58,063 nt of DNA, taken from the NCBI GenBank assembly GCA_002167855.2, contig NHBG02000016.1, positions 44,454 to 102,516 of the forward strand, written 5' to 3'. Positions within the stretch are counted from its first letter, which is position 1; each line of letters begins with the position of its first letter. A model generated the notes under the pieces. The model saw only the letters and a program-made list of their open reading frames with translations. It was not told the DNA's origin and ran no database searches. This stretch comes from Gammaproteobacteria bacterium TMED1 (GTDB taxonomy: Bacteria; Pseudomonadota; Gammaproteobacteria; Pseudomonadales; Azotimanducaceae). Of the stretch, positions 27,771 through 36,859 are shown in pieces. A program made the position numbers and the translations under genes.

Positions 27771-28634
27771 ATGGTTTCGGTTGTATACGAAGCGCCTGAT
27801 ACCCTTGAGGGGGCAGTGGAACTGTTAGCTAATTCAAAAATTACGGCAAAGGTCCTCGCTGGAGGGACAGATCTTCTTATTCAGATGCAGGGCCTCCATG
27901 AGGAAAGGCTTGTTGTTGATGTGAAGAAAATCCCTAGCATGGTTGAAGCCACTTTAGATGAGGAGGGGCTTAGCCTGGGTCCAGCCATGCCCAACGCTGC
28001 ATTGACTGCGAGAGAAGATATTAAAGCCTTATTCCCAGGATTGGTGGAAGCTGCATATCTCATTGGATCTACTCAGGTTCAGGGGCGATGCAGTATTGGC
28101 GGCAATCTTTGTAATTCTTCCCCCGCAGCCGATACGATACCTGCGTTAATCGCAAATGGAGCACAGTGTGTAATTAAGGGGCCGAAAGGTAGCAGAACTA
28201 TAGCTGCTGAGAACTTCGTAACAGGGGTTGGAAGAAACTGTTTGGGGGATGGCGAATTGCTTGCAGCAATTACTGTCCCTAAGCCCAATGAGAAAACCTC
28301 AGACGCTTACTTAAGGTTTATTCCGCGCACGGAAATGGATATTGCTGTTGCCGGAGCAGCGGTAAGTATTACTCTTGGTTCAGAGGGCGTTTGCATTGCG
28401 GCTAGGGTGGCGATTGGTGCGGTTGCCACAACTGCGCTTTTGGTTCCTGAGGCTGCAGATGCCTTGATTGGATCGAAATTAGATGAAACTGCCTTGCAAG
28501 CAGCTGCGAATGCAGCGAGTAAGGTGTCTAACCCAATAACGGACCGGAGAGGTACTATAGAATTCCGAAAACATGTTGTTGGAGTTTTAGTGAAACGTGC
28601 GGCAAAAATTGCAGCAGATAGAGCGGGAGCTTAA
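27771..28634 (+). CDS. Molybdenum hydroxylase FAD-binding subunit (CoxM/XdhB type)
   Basis: Medium subunit of a three-part xanthine dehydrogenase/CO dehydrogenase family enzyme; its FAD passes electrons from the iron-sulfur subunit to an acceptor. It has 287 residues with the FAD pyrophosphate-binding AGGTDLLIQ (about 31-39) and SIGGNLCNSSPAADT (about 107-121), plus a C-terminal CO-dehydrogenase flavoprotein domain. A GAGGAG site precedes the ATG. Order FAD - 2Fe2S - molybdopterin subunit matches coxMSL-type operons. The substrate cannot be read from this subunit. Confidence 0.92.
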   Translation: MVSVVYEAPDTLEGAVELLANSKITAKVLAGGTDLLIQMQGLHEERLVVDVKKIPSMVEATLDEEGLSLGPAMPNAALTAREDIKALFPGLVEAAYLIGSTQVQGRCSIGGNLCNSSPAADTIPALIANGAQCVIKGPKGSRTIAAENFVTGVGRNCLGDGELLAAITVPKPNEKTSDAYLRFIPRTEMDIAVAGAAVSITLGSEGVCIAARVAIGAVATTALLVPEAADALIGSKLDETALQAAANAASKVSNPITDRRGTIEFRKHVVGVLVKRAAKIAADRAGA

Positions 28635-28637
28635 GTC

Positions 28638-29117
28638 ATGCAGAAAACACATGTAACTGCGACAGTGAACGGGGATGTAAAAGAATTTCTTTGCGACCCT
28701 AGCGATACATTATTACAAGTGTTGAGGGATGAATTGGGCCTAACGGGAACGAAAGAAGGTTGCGGTTCCGGTGATTGCGGAGCGTGCTCAGTGCTTATAA
28801 ACGATAGATTGGTTTGTTCCTGTTTGGTGCTCGGCGTGGAGGCTAATGGGGAAGCGATCGAAACCGTAGAGGGGATTGGCGAGGGCGATAAGTTACACGT
28901 CATACAGGAAAAATTTTTGGAACACGCCGCTCTGCAATGTGGGATCTGTACTCCTGGACTAGTAGTCTCGACCAAAGCATTGTTAGAGGAAAATCCTGAT
29001 CCAAGCGAGGAGGAAGCACGTTATTACTTGGCAGGTAATCTTTGTCGGTGTACTGGCTACGATAAAATTATAAAAGCAGTTATGGATGCTGCAAAGACTA
29101 TGAGGGAGAAAGCCTAA
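28638..29117 (+). CDS. Molybdenum hydroxylase 2Fe-2S subunit (CoxS type)
   Basis: Small electron-transfer subunit of the same enzyme. It has 159 residues with two [2Fe-2S] clusters: the plant-ferredoxin type CGSGDCGACSV near residues 42-52 followed by a further Cys near 62, and the second cluster in QCGICTPG (about 101-108) and CRCTGY (about 136-141). It starts 3 bp after the FAD subunit and ends 1 bp before the large subunit, so the three genes are tightly coupled. Confidence 0.95.
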   Translation: MQKTHVTATVNGDVKEFLCDPSDTLLQVLRDELGLTGTKEGCGSGDCGACSVLINDRLVCSCLVLGVEANGEAIETVEGIGEGDKLHVIQEKFLEHAALQCGICTPGLVVSTKALLEENPDPSEEEARYYLAGNLCRCTGYDKIIKAVMDAAKTMREKA

Positions 29118-29118
29118 A

Positions 29119-31335
29119 ATGAGTGAAGCACAAGACTTTAAATATATTGGACAGCGTACAATTCGCCCTGACGGGCATGATAAGGTCACTGGGCGAGCAA
29201 ACTATGCAGCAGATCTCTCTTTACCTGGAATGATTTGGGGGAAAATTTTAAGAAGCCCCCATGCCCACGCATTGATCAACAGGATCGACACGAGCAAAGC
29301 GGAGGCGGATCCTAATGTTTTTGCTGTCATGACTCACGCTGATATTCCGAATCAAACTGCATCTGGAATAAGGAATATTCTCGCAAGAGACAAAGTTTTT
29401 TATCATGGACATGCCGTGGCAGCTGTAGCTGCAGTCTCGGAGGCTGCGGCTGAACGCGCCCTTGGTCTGATAGAGGTTGATTATAGTATTTTAAAGCCTG
29501 TGATGAATATTGACGATGCTACGTCCAATGATTCTCCGATACTTCACGATGATTTATTCACAAAGGGCATGCCAGAAGAACCCAAGGCACCGTCCAACGT
29601 CGCGTCTCGTAATGAGCTCAGTAAGGGGGACATAGAGGCTGGTTTTGCTGAGGCAGAGGTCGTAATAGAGCGAGAATTTCGCACAGCGACGGTCCATCAA
29701 GGTTATATTGAACCGCACGCGTGTACCGTTCGGTATGATGAGGACGGGCACTCGATGATATGGTGCAGTACGCAGGGTCACTTTGCTGTGCGAGCAACGA
29801 CGGCTTCCATGCTTAATATTGAACAAACCAAGTTGAATGTAATTGCGAGTGAGATCGGCGGCGGTTTCGGCGGCAAACTAGGCGTATATCTGGAACCTGT
29901 CGCGCTTGTCCTCTCAAAGAAGTCCGGACGTCCTGTAAAAATGCAGATGGATCGCAACGAGGTCTTTATGGCTTCAGGTCCAGGTTCGGCGACCCGTAAC
30001 TGGGTAAAAATTGGAGCAAAGAAAGATGGAACGATAACAGCAATGGAGGCGAAGCTATGTTACGAGGCCGGTTGGGCCCCGGGTTCGTCGCCCCTTGGAC
30101 CCGCCTGTATGACTGTTTTTACGCCCTACGATGTCGATAATCAATATGTTGAGGGGTACGAAGTCGTAGTCAATAAAGCGAGATGTGCTGCCTACCGCGC
30201 GCCAGGCGCTCCGCAATCAGAATATGCTTGTGAAATGGTAATAAATGAATTAGCCGATGAATTAGGTATGGACCCTATCGATTTACGTTTAAAAAATGTA
30301 GCTAAGGAGGGTACCCAGACAATGTATGGCCCCAAGCTGAAGGCGGTTGGTTTGGTGGAATGTTTGGAAGCGGCGAGAGACTCCGCGCAATACAAGACTG
30401 CATTGAAAGAAAACCAGGGGCGGGGTGTGGCCTCAGGCTTTTGGTTCAATGTTGGAGGAGAATCAAGCGTCGTTATCAATATGAACGAAGATGGTACAGG
30501 TACGATCGTGGAGGGCTCTCCCGATATCGGTGGTAGCAGAGCGTCAATGCAAATGATGGCTGCTGAAGAGCTCCAGATGCCCGTTGAGGCATTTTCTGCC
30601 ATTATTGGTGATACTCAAAACTTACCTTACAGCAACCCGACAGGGGGAAGTAGAACGACTTTCGCCACAGGTATGGCCGTGGTAGAGGCTGCGGCAGACG
30701 TGGTCTCTCAACTGAAGGAGCGGGCTGCTGCAACCTGGAATATCACGCCAGAACAGGTGGAATGGAAGGATGGGAAGGCATTTAATACCAAGGGTGAAGG
30801 GGTCCTGACTGCTGCAGAAATATGTGGCTCCGCAGCTAAAACTGGTGGGCATATCAGTGGTAGAGGCAATATCAGTGCTCGTGGAGCGAGCCCTAGCTTT
30901 GCTGTGCATCTTGCAGATATTGAAGTCGATCCAGATACAGGAAAGACCACAGTGGTACGTTATACAGCAATCCAAGACGCTGGCAAGGCTATCCACCCCA
31001 GTTACGTGGAAGGCCAGTATCAAGGTGGCTCTGCTCAGGGCATCGGTTGGGCGTTAAACGAGGAGTACGTTTATAGCTCAGATGGAAGATTAGAAAATCC
31101 AGGCTTTCTTGATTACCGAATTCCGTTAGCGTCGGACCTGCCAATGATAGAGACTGTCATAGTAGAGGTTCCGAACTCTTTCCATCCTTTTGGTGTAAGG
31201 GGGATTGGTGAAACGGGGATAATTCCGCCTCTGGCGGCCTGCGGAACGGCGGTTAGTAACGCTATAGGGATCAGAATGAGTGAGTTACCAATGTCTCCGC
31301 CAAAAATACTGAAAGCAATTCAGGATGCGTCTTGA
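29119..31335 (+). CDS. Molybdenum hydroxylase molybdopterin-binding large subunit
   Basis: Catalytic subunit carrying the molybdenum-pterin cofactor. Its 738 residues include an aldehyde oxidase/xanthine dehydrogenase a/b hammerhead domain (about 15-125), cofactor-binding motifs CSTQGHFAVR, GGGFGGKLG and AAYRAPGAPQSEY, and the proposed catalytic base Glu in VRGIGETGIIPPLAA near 700. The active-site loop reads AYRAPGA. It is neither the AYRCSFR of true (form I) CO dehydrogenase nor the AYRGAGR of form II, so CO oxidation is unlikely; an aldehyde, purine or N-heterocycle substrate is more probable. Its end overlaps nothing but lies 13 bp before a MoaD-like gene. Confidence 0.93.
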   Translation: MSEAQDFKYIGQRTIRPDGHDKVTGRANYAADLSLPGMIWGKILRSPHAHALINRIDTSKAEADPNVFAVMTHADIPNQTASGIRNILARDKVFYHGHAVAAVAAVSEAAAERALGLIEVDYSILKPVMNIDDATSNDSPILHDDLFTKGMPEEPKAPSNVASRNELSKGDIEAGFAEAEVVIEREFRTATVHQGYIEPHACTVRYDEDGHSMIWCSTQGHFAVRATTASMLNIEQTKLNVIASEIGGGFGGKLGVYLEPVALVLSKKSGRPVKMQMDRNEVFMASGPGSATRNWVKIGAKKDGTITAMEAKLCYEAGWAPGSSPLGPACMTVFTPYDVDNQYVEGYEVVVNKARCAAYRAPGAPQSEYACEMVINELADELGMDPIDLRLKNVAKEGTQTMYGPKLKAVGLVECLEAARDSAQYKTALKENQGRGVASGFWFNVGGESSVVINMNEDGTGTIVEGSPDIGGSRASMQMMAAEELQMPVEAFSAIIGDTQNLPYSNPTGGSRTTFATGMAVVEAAADVVSQLKERAAATWNITPEQVEWKDGKAFNTKGEGVLTAAEICGSAAKTGGHISGRGNISARGASPSFAVHLADIEVDPDTGKTTVVRYTAIQDAGKAIHPSYVEGQYQGGSAQGIGWALNEEYVYSSDGRLENPGFLDYRIPLASDLPMIETVIVEVPNSFHPFGVRGIGETGIIPPLAACGTAVSNAIGIRMSELPMSPPKILKAIQDAS

Positions 31336-31348
31336 CCACTGTTACAGC

Positions 31349-31594
31349 ATGACCGCTCATGTAATTTTTTCTAGTGAGCTCCAAAAGTTCACAGGAGTGA
31401 GAGAGGCGACCGTGCAAGCAGAAGACTACCGTAGTCTTGTAATAGAAATCACGGACAGATACGAAGGACTAAGCGCCGCTGATATCGAAGATATGTCAGT
31501 GGCGATCAATGGAGAAATAATCGTAGAACCTATGCTGGAAAAGATCGACCATGGAAGCGAAGTGCATTTTTTATACAGGATAGAAGGCGGCTGA
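31349..31594 (+). CDS. MoaD/ThiS-like sulfur-carrier protein
   Basis: An 81-residue ubiquitin-fold protein from ATG 31349 (MTAHVIFSSELQKFTG), with the MoaD-like VAINGEII, LEKIDHGSEVHFLYRIEGG arrangement and the essential C-terminal Gly-Gly. MoaD donates sulfur to molybdopterin after adenylation by MoeB. It directly follows the Mo-hydroxylase genes and probably belongs to their operon; no moaE is adjacent. It could be the main MoaD or one dedicated to this enzyme. An in-frame upstream ATG at 31325 lies inside the large-subunit gene and is less likely. Confidence 0.8.
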   Translation: MTAHVIFSSELQKFTGVREATVQAEDYRSLVIEITDRYEGLSAADIEDMSVAINGEIIVEPMLEKIDHGSEVHFLYRIEGG

Positions 31595-31607
31595 AACTGT
31601 AGAAAGT

Positions 31608-32627
31608 TTAGCCTTTGGCATACCCTAAGGGATTATGTTTTTGCCAATTCCATGCGTCTCGACAGATATGCTCCAAAGTCCCTGTAGCTTTCCAATGTAA
31701 TTCCTTGTTTGCTTTTGTTGGATCAGTGTAGCACTCAGGAATATCGCCAACTCGCCTTGGGCCAAATATGTAAGGAACCTTTACTTTATTTACCTCTTCA
31801 AAAGTATGTATTACCTCTAAGACTGAAGAGCCCTTTCCAGTGCCTAGATTATATATCACTACACCAGGCCCCTCTTTAAGTTTAGTGAGGGCAGCGAGAT
31901 GTCCCAATGCAAGATCGACCACATGAATATAGTCGCGAATACAAGTCCCATCGCGCGTTAAATAATCTTTACCGAAAACAGTGAGCTCTTTCCGTCTCCC
32001 AGCAGCGCACTGGCTAATATACGGAACCAAGTTGTTTGGAATCCCATTGGGATCCTCGCCAATATGGCCACTTTGATGCGCCCCACCCGGGTTAAAGTAT
32101 CTCAGTATCACTGCATTCCACTGTGGATTGCTGTCACTTATATCCATCAAAATCTTTTCAATAATTAATTTAGTTTCCCCATAGGGATTGGTCGTACCTG
32201 TAACTGATGATTCCTCTTTAATAGGAAGTTCTGAAGGATCTCCATATACTGTTGCCGAAGATGAAAATATTAGATTGTGAACTCCGTGATTCACCATTGC
32301 ATTACAAAGATTTATGGTTCCAGAAATATTATTTTCATAGTAAGTCAGTGGGTTCTCTAATGATTCTGAAACGGTCTTCAGCCCAGCTAGATGGATGACT
32401 GTATCAAAATCGTGTTGTTCAAAAAGCTTGCTTAGTTTCTGTCTATCAAGCAAGTCCATGGGCAAAAACTCTACATGCTTATCCGTAAGTAGCTCAACTC
32501 TCCTAACTGCCTCAAAAGAACTGTTTACGAGGTTATCAATTACAGTGACGTCGATAGACTCTTTGATAAGCTCCAGTAAAGTGTGGGAGCCAATGTAACC
32601 CGCTCCACCTGTCAACAAGACCTTCAT
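31608..32627 (-). CDS. galE: UDP-glucose 4-epimerase
   Basis: Interconverts UDP-glucose and UDP-galactose for cell-surface sugars. It has 339 residues: NAD-binding TGGAGYIGSHT (about 6-16), the SSSATVYGDP segment with the catalytic Ser, YGETK with the Tyr-Lys pair (about 149-153), and the GalE-specific RYFNPGGAHQSGHIGEDPNGIPNNLVPYI and GTCIRDYIHV motifs. Its ATG overlaps the stop of the upstream HAD gene, so the two are co-translated. Confidence 0.95.
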   Translation of the reverse strand: MKVLLTGGAGYIGSHTLLELIKESIDVTVIDNLVNSSFEAVRRVELLTDKHVEFLPMDLLDRQKLSKLFEQHDFDTVIHLAGLKTVSESLENPLTYYENNISGTINLCNAMVNHGVHNLIFSSSATVYGDPSELPIKEESSVTGTTNPYGETKLIIEKILMDISDSNPQWNAVILRYFNPGGAHQSGHIGEDPNGIPNNLVPYISQCAAGRRKELTVFGKDYLTRDGTCIRDYIHVVDLALGHLAALTKLKEGPGVVIYNLGTGKGSSVLEVIHTFEEVNKVKVPYIFGPRRVGDIPECYTDPTKANKELHWKATGTLEHICRDAWNWQKHNPLGYAKG

Positions 32628-33280
32628 CTTATTGGAAAGTTTAAATGTGCTTGGAGATCGTCCAGAGCTTGGCTGCTGCTTACTACTTTTATCGTAAACA
32701 TTCCCATAGCTCGTGCTGGTTTGAGATTTACTCCCAGATCATCAAGGAATATAGCTTCACTTGGAGCGATGGCTAATTGATCGCAGGCGATTTTATATAT
32801 TCGAGGATCGGGTTTCCTTACTCCTAATTTGCTAGACTCAATCACGACATCAAATAGATTTAGGACTTCTTCCATGGCCTCAGCTCTCTTAGGGTTTCTG
32901 GCCATACCAGCCCCGCTCCCCGAGAGCATATTATTAGTGATGCATCCTATAGTCAGTTTGTTCTTGAGTATCTTCAGAGTTTCAACCATTTCGGGTCGAA
33001 TCTTACCAGCAATTAAAGAAAGTACTGTCTTGCCACAAATGCGTTGACCAAGTAGTTTCGATTCTTGAGAAAATTTTTGATCGAACTCGTCAACTGTTAT
33101 TTCATTGCGCTCAAACTGGGCCCAAGCATTAGTATCAGGATTTTTTGAATTTACCGTCCTTATAAAATCGATTGGAAAACCATTTTCTCTCTCATATTGG
33201 TTAAAAGCTTCAAATGGACTACTAGTTATCACACCCCCAAAGTCCCAAAGAACAGCCTTAATCATAATTGAAATCCCCAT
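32624..33280 (-). CDS. HAD-superfamily phosphatase (subclass IA, YihX/epoxide-hydrolase-N-like)
   Basis: A 218-residue haloacid-dehalogenase-fold hydrolase. Motif I reads WDFGGV, with the nucleophile Asp kept and Gly where many HAD phosphatases have a second Asp, a form also seen in YihX-like sugar phosphatases. Motif II Thr is in ITNN, motif III Lys in GVRKPDPRIY and motif IV in FLDDLG. ATG 33280 is preferred because GGAGAG lies eight bases upstream; ATG 33265 is an alternative. Pairing with galE suggests a sugar-phosphate substrate such as glucose-1-phosphate, which is inference only. Confidence 0.85.
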   Translation of the reverse strand: MGISIMIKAVLWDFGGVITSSPFEAFNQYERENGFPIDFIRTVNSKNPDTNAWAQFERNEITVDEFDQKFSQESKLLGQRICGKTVLSLIAGKIRPEMVETLKILKNKLTIGCITNNMLSGSGAGMARNPKRAEAMEEVLNLFDVVIESSKLGVRKPDPRIYKIACDQLAIAPSEAIFLDDLGVNLKPARAMGMFTIKVVSSSQALDDLQAHLNFPIR

Positions 33281-33411
33281 AATCTCTCTCCAGCTACTAT
33301 ATGCGAATCAAAAAAATAAAGCATGGGTGATGCAAAAATAGAATCAGGGTACAATCCCTAAGTCGCTTGTATAAAAAAACGCAACTCGTCCAATAAGGCT
33401 GGGAACATCTT

Positions 33412-34185
33412 ATGAACGTCATTCACAGATCCTCCATCGTCGACCAAAAGGCGATACTTGGGACGAATATAGAAATTGGTCCCTTCTGCACTGTAGGTCC
33501 TGGCGTGAAAATAGGAAATGGTTGCAAATTGGTCTCGCACGTGGTGCTCGACGGGGATACAGATATTGGAGACCGAAACACCTTTTACCCCTTCGCAATT
33601 ATAGGTGCTGAGCCACAGGATAAAAAATATCAGCAATAAAAGACCGGTTTGTTCATAGGTAACGGAAATGTATTCCGCGAGTCGGTCTCAGTTCACAGAG
33701 GTACTGTTACCGGAATTGGAGAAACTCGGATTGGTGATAATAATTTGATTATGGGATTTGTTCATGTTGCTCATGACTGTGTGCTCGGCAGTAACAATAT
33801 TCTAGCGAACTATGTCGGGCTAAGTGGTCACGTCACAATAGACGACAACGTAACCTTGGGAGGTCAAACCGGTGTCGTGCAATTTTTGAGAATTGGATCT
33901 TATGCTTATGTTGGAGGGGCGTCGGTAATTGATAAAAATATACCCCCTTATTCATCCGGTTATGGAAATAGAATTGAGATTAAGAGCGTAAATATAGTGG
34001 GTCTAAAGAGAAGTGGCTTTTCGCGGGAAGCTATTGCCGCGATATCGGATGCTCACAAGCTTTACTTTAGGTCCGAGTTGTCGGAAACAGAGGCTTTGCG
34101 GCGCATTGGTGCGGAGTTGGGCGACTTTCCGGAGGTTCAGCTATTCACTAGTTTCCTTCAGTCAGTGGGTGGGAAAGTTCACTAG
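33412..34185 (+). pseudogene. lpxA: UDP-N-acetylglucosamine acyltransferase LpxA, interrupted by one in-frame TAA
   Basis: LpxA starts lipid A synthesis by adding a 3-hydroxyacyl chain from ACP to UDP-GlcNAc. The 5' part (75 codons) and the 3' part (from 33640) lie in the same frame with a single TAA at 33637-33639 between them. Aligned with E. coli LpxA there is no gap: the stop takes the place of a glutamate in the KYAGEPT region, which a single GAA to TAA change would explain. All else is intact, including left-handed beta-helix hexapeptides, the catalytic His in HVAHDC, and the C-terminal GLKRSGFSREAI. It could be a real nonsense allele, a sequence error or a read-through gene. No lpxD, fabZ or lpxB is adjacent; fabA-fabB follow. 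Confidence 0.85.
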
Positions 34186-34227
34186 TTTTTGTTTTACATT
34201 AAGCTTTATGTTCTTTTTATAGGCCAG

Positions 34228-34236
34228 TGATATAAT
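34228..34236 (+). promoter_or_regulatory. Extended -10 promoter for fabA-fabB
   Basis: TGATATAAT at 34228-34236 is a consensus extended -10 element (TGnTATAAT), about 63 bases before the fabA ATG. The -35 region is weak, as allowed for extended -10 promoters. Its use for fabA-fabB is inferred from position. Confidence 0.55.
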
Positions 34237-34298
34237 CGAGGTTTTTGAAAAAAAGCCTAAATGGTTTTTGGAAGTAACGGATAACGAATGACAAAACT

Positions 34299-34835
34299 AT
34301 GGCTCTACTAGATCGCTCATTAATTGGTAAGCATCAGTTTACCAAAGAAGAATTACAGGAATGCGGGAGGGGAACGTTGTTCGGTCCTGGACGAGCCCAC
34401 TTACCTGTTGGGAATATGTTGATGGTGGATCGGATTGTAGAGATAAATGAAGAGGGTGGCGTTGCGGGTAAGGGTAAGGTAATAGCCGAGCTGGATATAA
34501 ATCCTGACTTATGGTTTTTTAAATGCCACTTTATCGATGATCCGGTCATGCCCGGGTGTCTTGGGCTTGACGCGCTTTGGCAGCTACTCGGTTTCTTCCT
34601 CGCATGGAAAGGAAATGCAGGACTGGGCCGTGCTCTGGGATGCGGAAAGGTTAAATTCGGAGGTCAGATATTACCAAGCGCAGAATTAGTGAAGTACCAT
34701 ATAGATATAATTAAGCTTAGGGAAGGTAAGACTGTCATGGGCATTGCGGATTGTAGAGTATACGTGGACGGTAGTCAGATATATGAAGCTAAACAGGTTA
34801 AGGTTGGACTATTTACTTCTCTGGATGATTTCTGA
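34299..34835 (+). CDS. fabA: 3-hydroxydecanoyl-ACP dehydratase/isomerase FabA
   Basis: Bifunctional enzyme that introduces the cis double bond in anaerobic-type unsaturated fatty-acid synthesis. It has 178 residues with [20 protein letters not shown], the active-site His77 in [25 protein letters not shown] and the partner Asp91. The isomerase-type sequence separates it from FabZ. It lies 9 bp before fabB, forming the classic fabA-fabB pair seen in Pseudomonas and Alphaproteobacteria. Confidence 0.97.
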   Translation: MALLDRSLIGKHQFTKEELQECGRGTLFGPGRAHLPVGNMLMVDRIVEINEEGGVAGKGKVIAELDINPDLWFFKCHFIDDPVMPGCLGLDALWQLLGFFLAWKGNAGLGRALGCGKVKFGGQILPSAELVKYHIDIIKLREGKTVMGIADCRVYVDGSQIYEAKQVKVGLFTSLDDF

Positions 34836-34844
34836 GGGTTTGAA

Positions 34845-36056
34845 ATGAAGCGTGCAGTAGTTACAGGTATGGGATTGGTATCACCGCTAGGCAACAATGT
34901 GGTTGAGACAAAACAGTCGCTATTTAACACAACATCAGGAATTAAGTACCAGTCAGCCTATGAAGAAATGGGTCTAAGGAGCTTGGTTGCAGGAAGTATA
35001 GATATTGATTTAGATGGAATGATCGAGCGTAAACTACGACGTTTTATGGGGGATGCAGCAGCATTCTCTTTTATATCGCTGAGTGAAGCGATTGCTGATT
35101 CAGGTCTTGAGGAGTCTGATGTTTCGAACGAAAGAACAGGAATAGTAGCTGGATCGGGTGGAGCCTCTTCTTCCAATCTCACAGAAGCAGCAGATATTCT
35201 AAAAGAGAAAGGGCTGAAGCGTATTGGGCCATACCGTGTTACTAGAACTATGGGCTCTACAGTCTCTGCATGCCTTGCGACCCCTTTTAAGATAAAAGGA
35301 GTCAATTACTCCATAACTTCTGCATGTTCCACAAGCGCGCATTGTATCGGCCATGCTGTTGAACTAATCCAACTTGGTAAACAAGACGTGGTATTTGCAG
35401 GAGGGGGTGAGGAGGAACATTGGAGCATGACTTCGCTATTTGATGCAATGGGAGCACTCTCTACCGGTCGCAACGACCATCCAGAACTGGCTTCTCGGGC
35501 ATACGATAAAGATAGAGATGGTTTTGTTATTGCCGGTGGTGCGGGTTTTTTGGTGGTTGAAGAATATGAGCATGCGAGAGCACGGGGAGCAAAAGTTTAT
35601 GCGGAGATAGTAGGGTATGGGGCGACGTCGGATGGCTATGACATGGTGGCACCTTCAGGAGAGGGTGGTGAACGAGCGATGCGGATGGCGATAGCGACGG
35701 TTAATGAACCCATTGACTATATCAACGCTCACGGAACGAGTACGCCGGCGGGGGATCCTCCTGAGATTTCTGCTATATCCAGGGTTTTCGAAGAAAAAAT
35801 TCCCAAAATCAGTTCTACAAAGTCTTTGTCAGGACATTCCCTTGGCGCTGCTGGAGTTCACGAAGCTATTTATTCCTTGATTATGCTAGAAAATGATTTT
35901 ATCTGTGCATCAGCTAACATAGAAAACATCGATCCCTTATTTGAAGATATGCCAATAGTAAGAGTGCGTATAGATGGGGCTAATATTCGAACGGTAATGT
36001 CCAACAGCTTTGGCTTTGGAGGAACCAATTCCGTTTTAGTTTTCCAGAAGCTCTGA
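34845..36056 (+). CDS. fabB: 3-oxoacyl-ACP synthase I FabB
   Basis: Condensing enzyme that elongates the cis-3-decenoyl-ACP made by FabA. It has 403 residues: nucleophile Cys161 in [11 protein letters not shown], His in [11 protein letters not shown] (about 292-302), His in [15 protein letters not shown] (about 328), and a [15 protein letters not shown] ending. It pairs with fabA, which supports FabB rather than a second FabF. Confidence 0.97.
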   Translation: MKRAVVTGMGLVSPLGNNVVETKQSLFNTTSGIKYQSAYEEMGLRSLVAGSIDIDLDGMIERKLRRFMGDAAAFSFISLSEAIADSGLEESDVSNERTGIVAGSGGASSSNLTEAADILKEKGLKRIGPYRVTRTMGSTVSACLATPFKIKGVNYSITSACSTSAHCIGHAVELIQLGKQDVVFAGGGEEEHWSMTSLFDAMGALSTGRNDHPELASRAYDKDRDGFVIAGGAGFLVVEEYEHARARGAKVYAEIVGYGATSDGYDMVAPSGEGGERAMRMAIATVNEPIDYINAHGTSTPAGDPPEISAISRVFEEKIPKISSTKSLSGHSLGAAGVHEAIYSLIMLENDFICASANIENIDPLFEDMPIVRVRIDGANIRTVMSNSFGFGGTNSVLVFQKL

Positions 36057-36163
36057 AAATATAAATCGAAATATACAGCCTTTATCGGGCAAAATTTTTA
36101 GGGAAAACTTGCTAACTCTGCAAACGCTGATGTAGGCCACCCTATAGGGGGTATTTGGACAGC

Positions 36164-36853
36164 ATGCTAAAAAGAAAAATAGTTGTAATTGAGGATGAGC
36201 CCGATATCGTCGAGGTTATTTCCTACAACCTAAAACGTGAAGGATTCCAAGTAATAGCCTCGGCTCGGGGCGATGAAGGATTAAATCAAGTCAGGAATCA
36301 ATCGCCAGCGCTTGTTATCTTGGATCTTATGCTGCCAGGAAGCGATGGCCTTTCGGTATGCCAACAAATTAAATCAGATTCTTTGACCCAAGATATCCCC
36401 ATAATTATAGTGTCCGCTAAAGGTGAGGAATCTGATATTGTCATAGGCTTAGGTATGGGCGCTGATGATTACCTTGCCAAGCCTTTCAGTCCAAGGGAGC
36501 TCATAGCAAGGGTGAAGGCTGTCCTAAGAAGGGGGGCGGTTACACTGGCTGAGCAGAGTGACAGAATCTTAATCGGAGAGCTGAAAATCGATCTGGTTAG
36601 CCATGAAGTCAAGATTTCTGACGAACCGATAAGTTTGACAGCAACAGAATTTAAAATCCTTTACCAAATGGCTAGCCAACCTGGTCGTGCCTTTACTAGA
36701 GAGCAGCTACTGAATCGCGTTGTAGGGGATGGTGTTGTTGTGGTAGATCGAAATATCGATGTTCATATACGGTCAATTAGGACAAAAATTAAGGAATATA
36801 GTTTAATGATCCAAACAATACGCGGGGTGGGGTATCGCTTCAATAGCGATTAA
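36164..36853 (+). CDS. phoB: Phosphate-regulon response regulator PhoB
   Basis: OmpR-family transcription factor activated under phosphate limitation. From ATG 36164 it has 229 residues, the same length as E. coli PhoB. The receiver domain has the acidic pocket EDEPD at 10-14, phospho-acceptor Asp54 in VILDLMLPG, and the KPFSPREL switch Lys near 105. The C-terminal winged helix contains LTATEFKILYQMASQPGRAFTREQLL and the VDVHIRSIR-like recognition helix. An in-frame TTG at 36155 is the alternative start. phoR follows after 6 bp. Confidence 0.95.
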   Translation: MLKRKIVVIEDEPDIVEVISYNLKREGFQVIASARGDEGLNQVRNQSPALVILDLMLPGSDGLSVCQQIKSDSLTQDIPIIIVSAKGEESDIVIGLGMGADDYLAKPFSPRELIARVKAVLRRGAVTLAEQSDRILIGELKIDLVSHEVKISDEPISLTATEFKILYQMASQPGRAFTREQLLNRVVGDGVVVVDRNIDVHIRSIRTKIKEYSLMIQTIRGVGYRFNSD

Positions 36854-36859
36854 CTAAGC

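Noticed and set aside
27771-31335. CO dehydrogenase annotation (coxMSL)
   Set aside because: The large subunit lacks the AYRCSFR signature of CO-oxidising enzymes; AYRAPGA is present instead.
33358-33636. Minus-strand open frame of 92 codons over the 5' part of lpxA
   Set aside because: The plus strand has clear LpxA sequence; this frame has no recognisable features.
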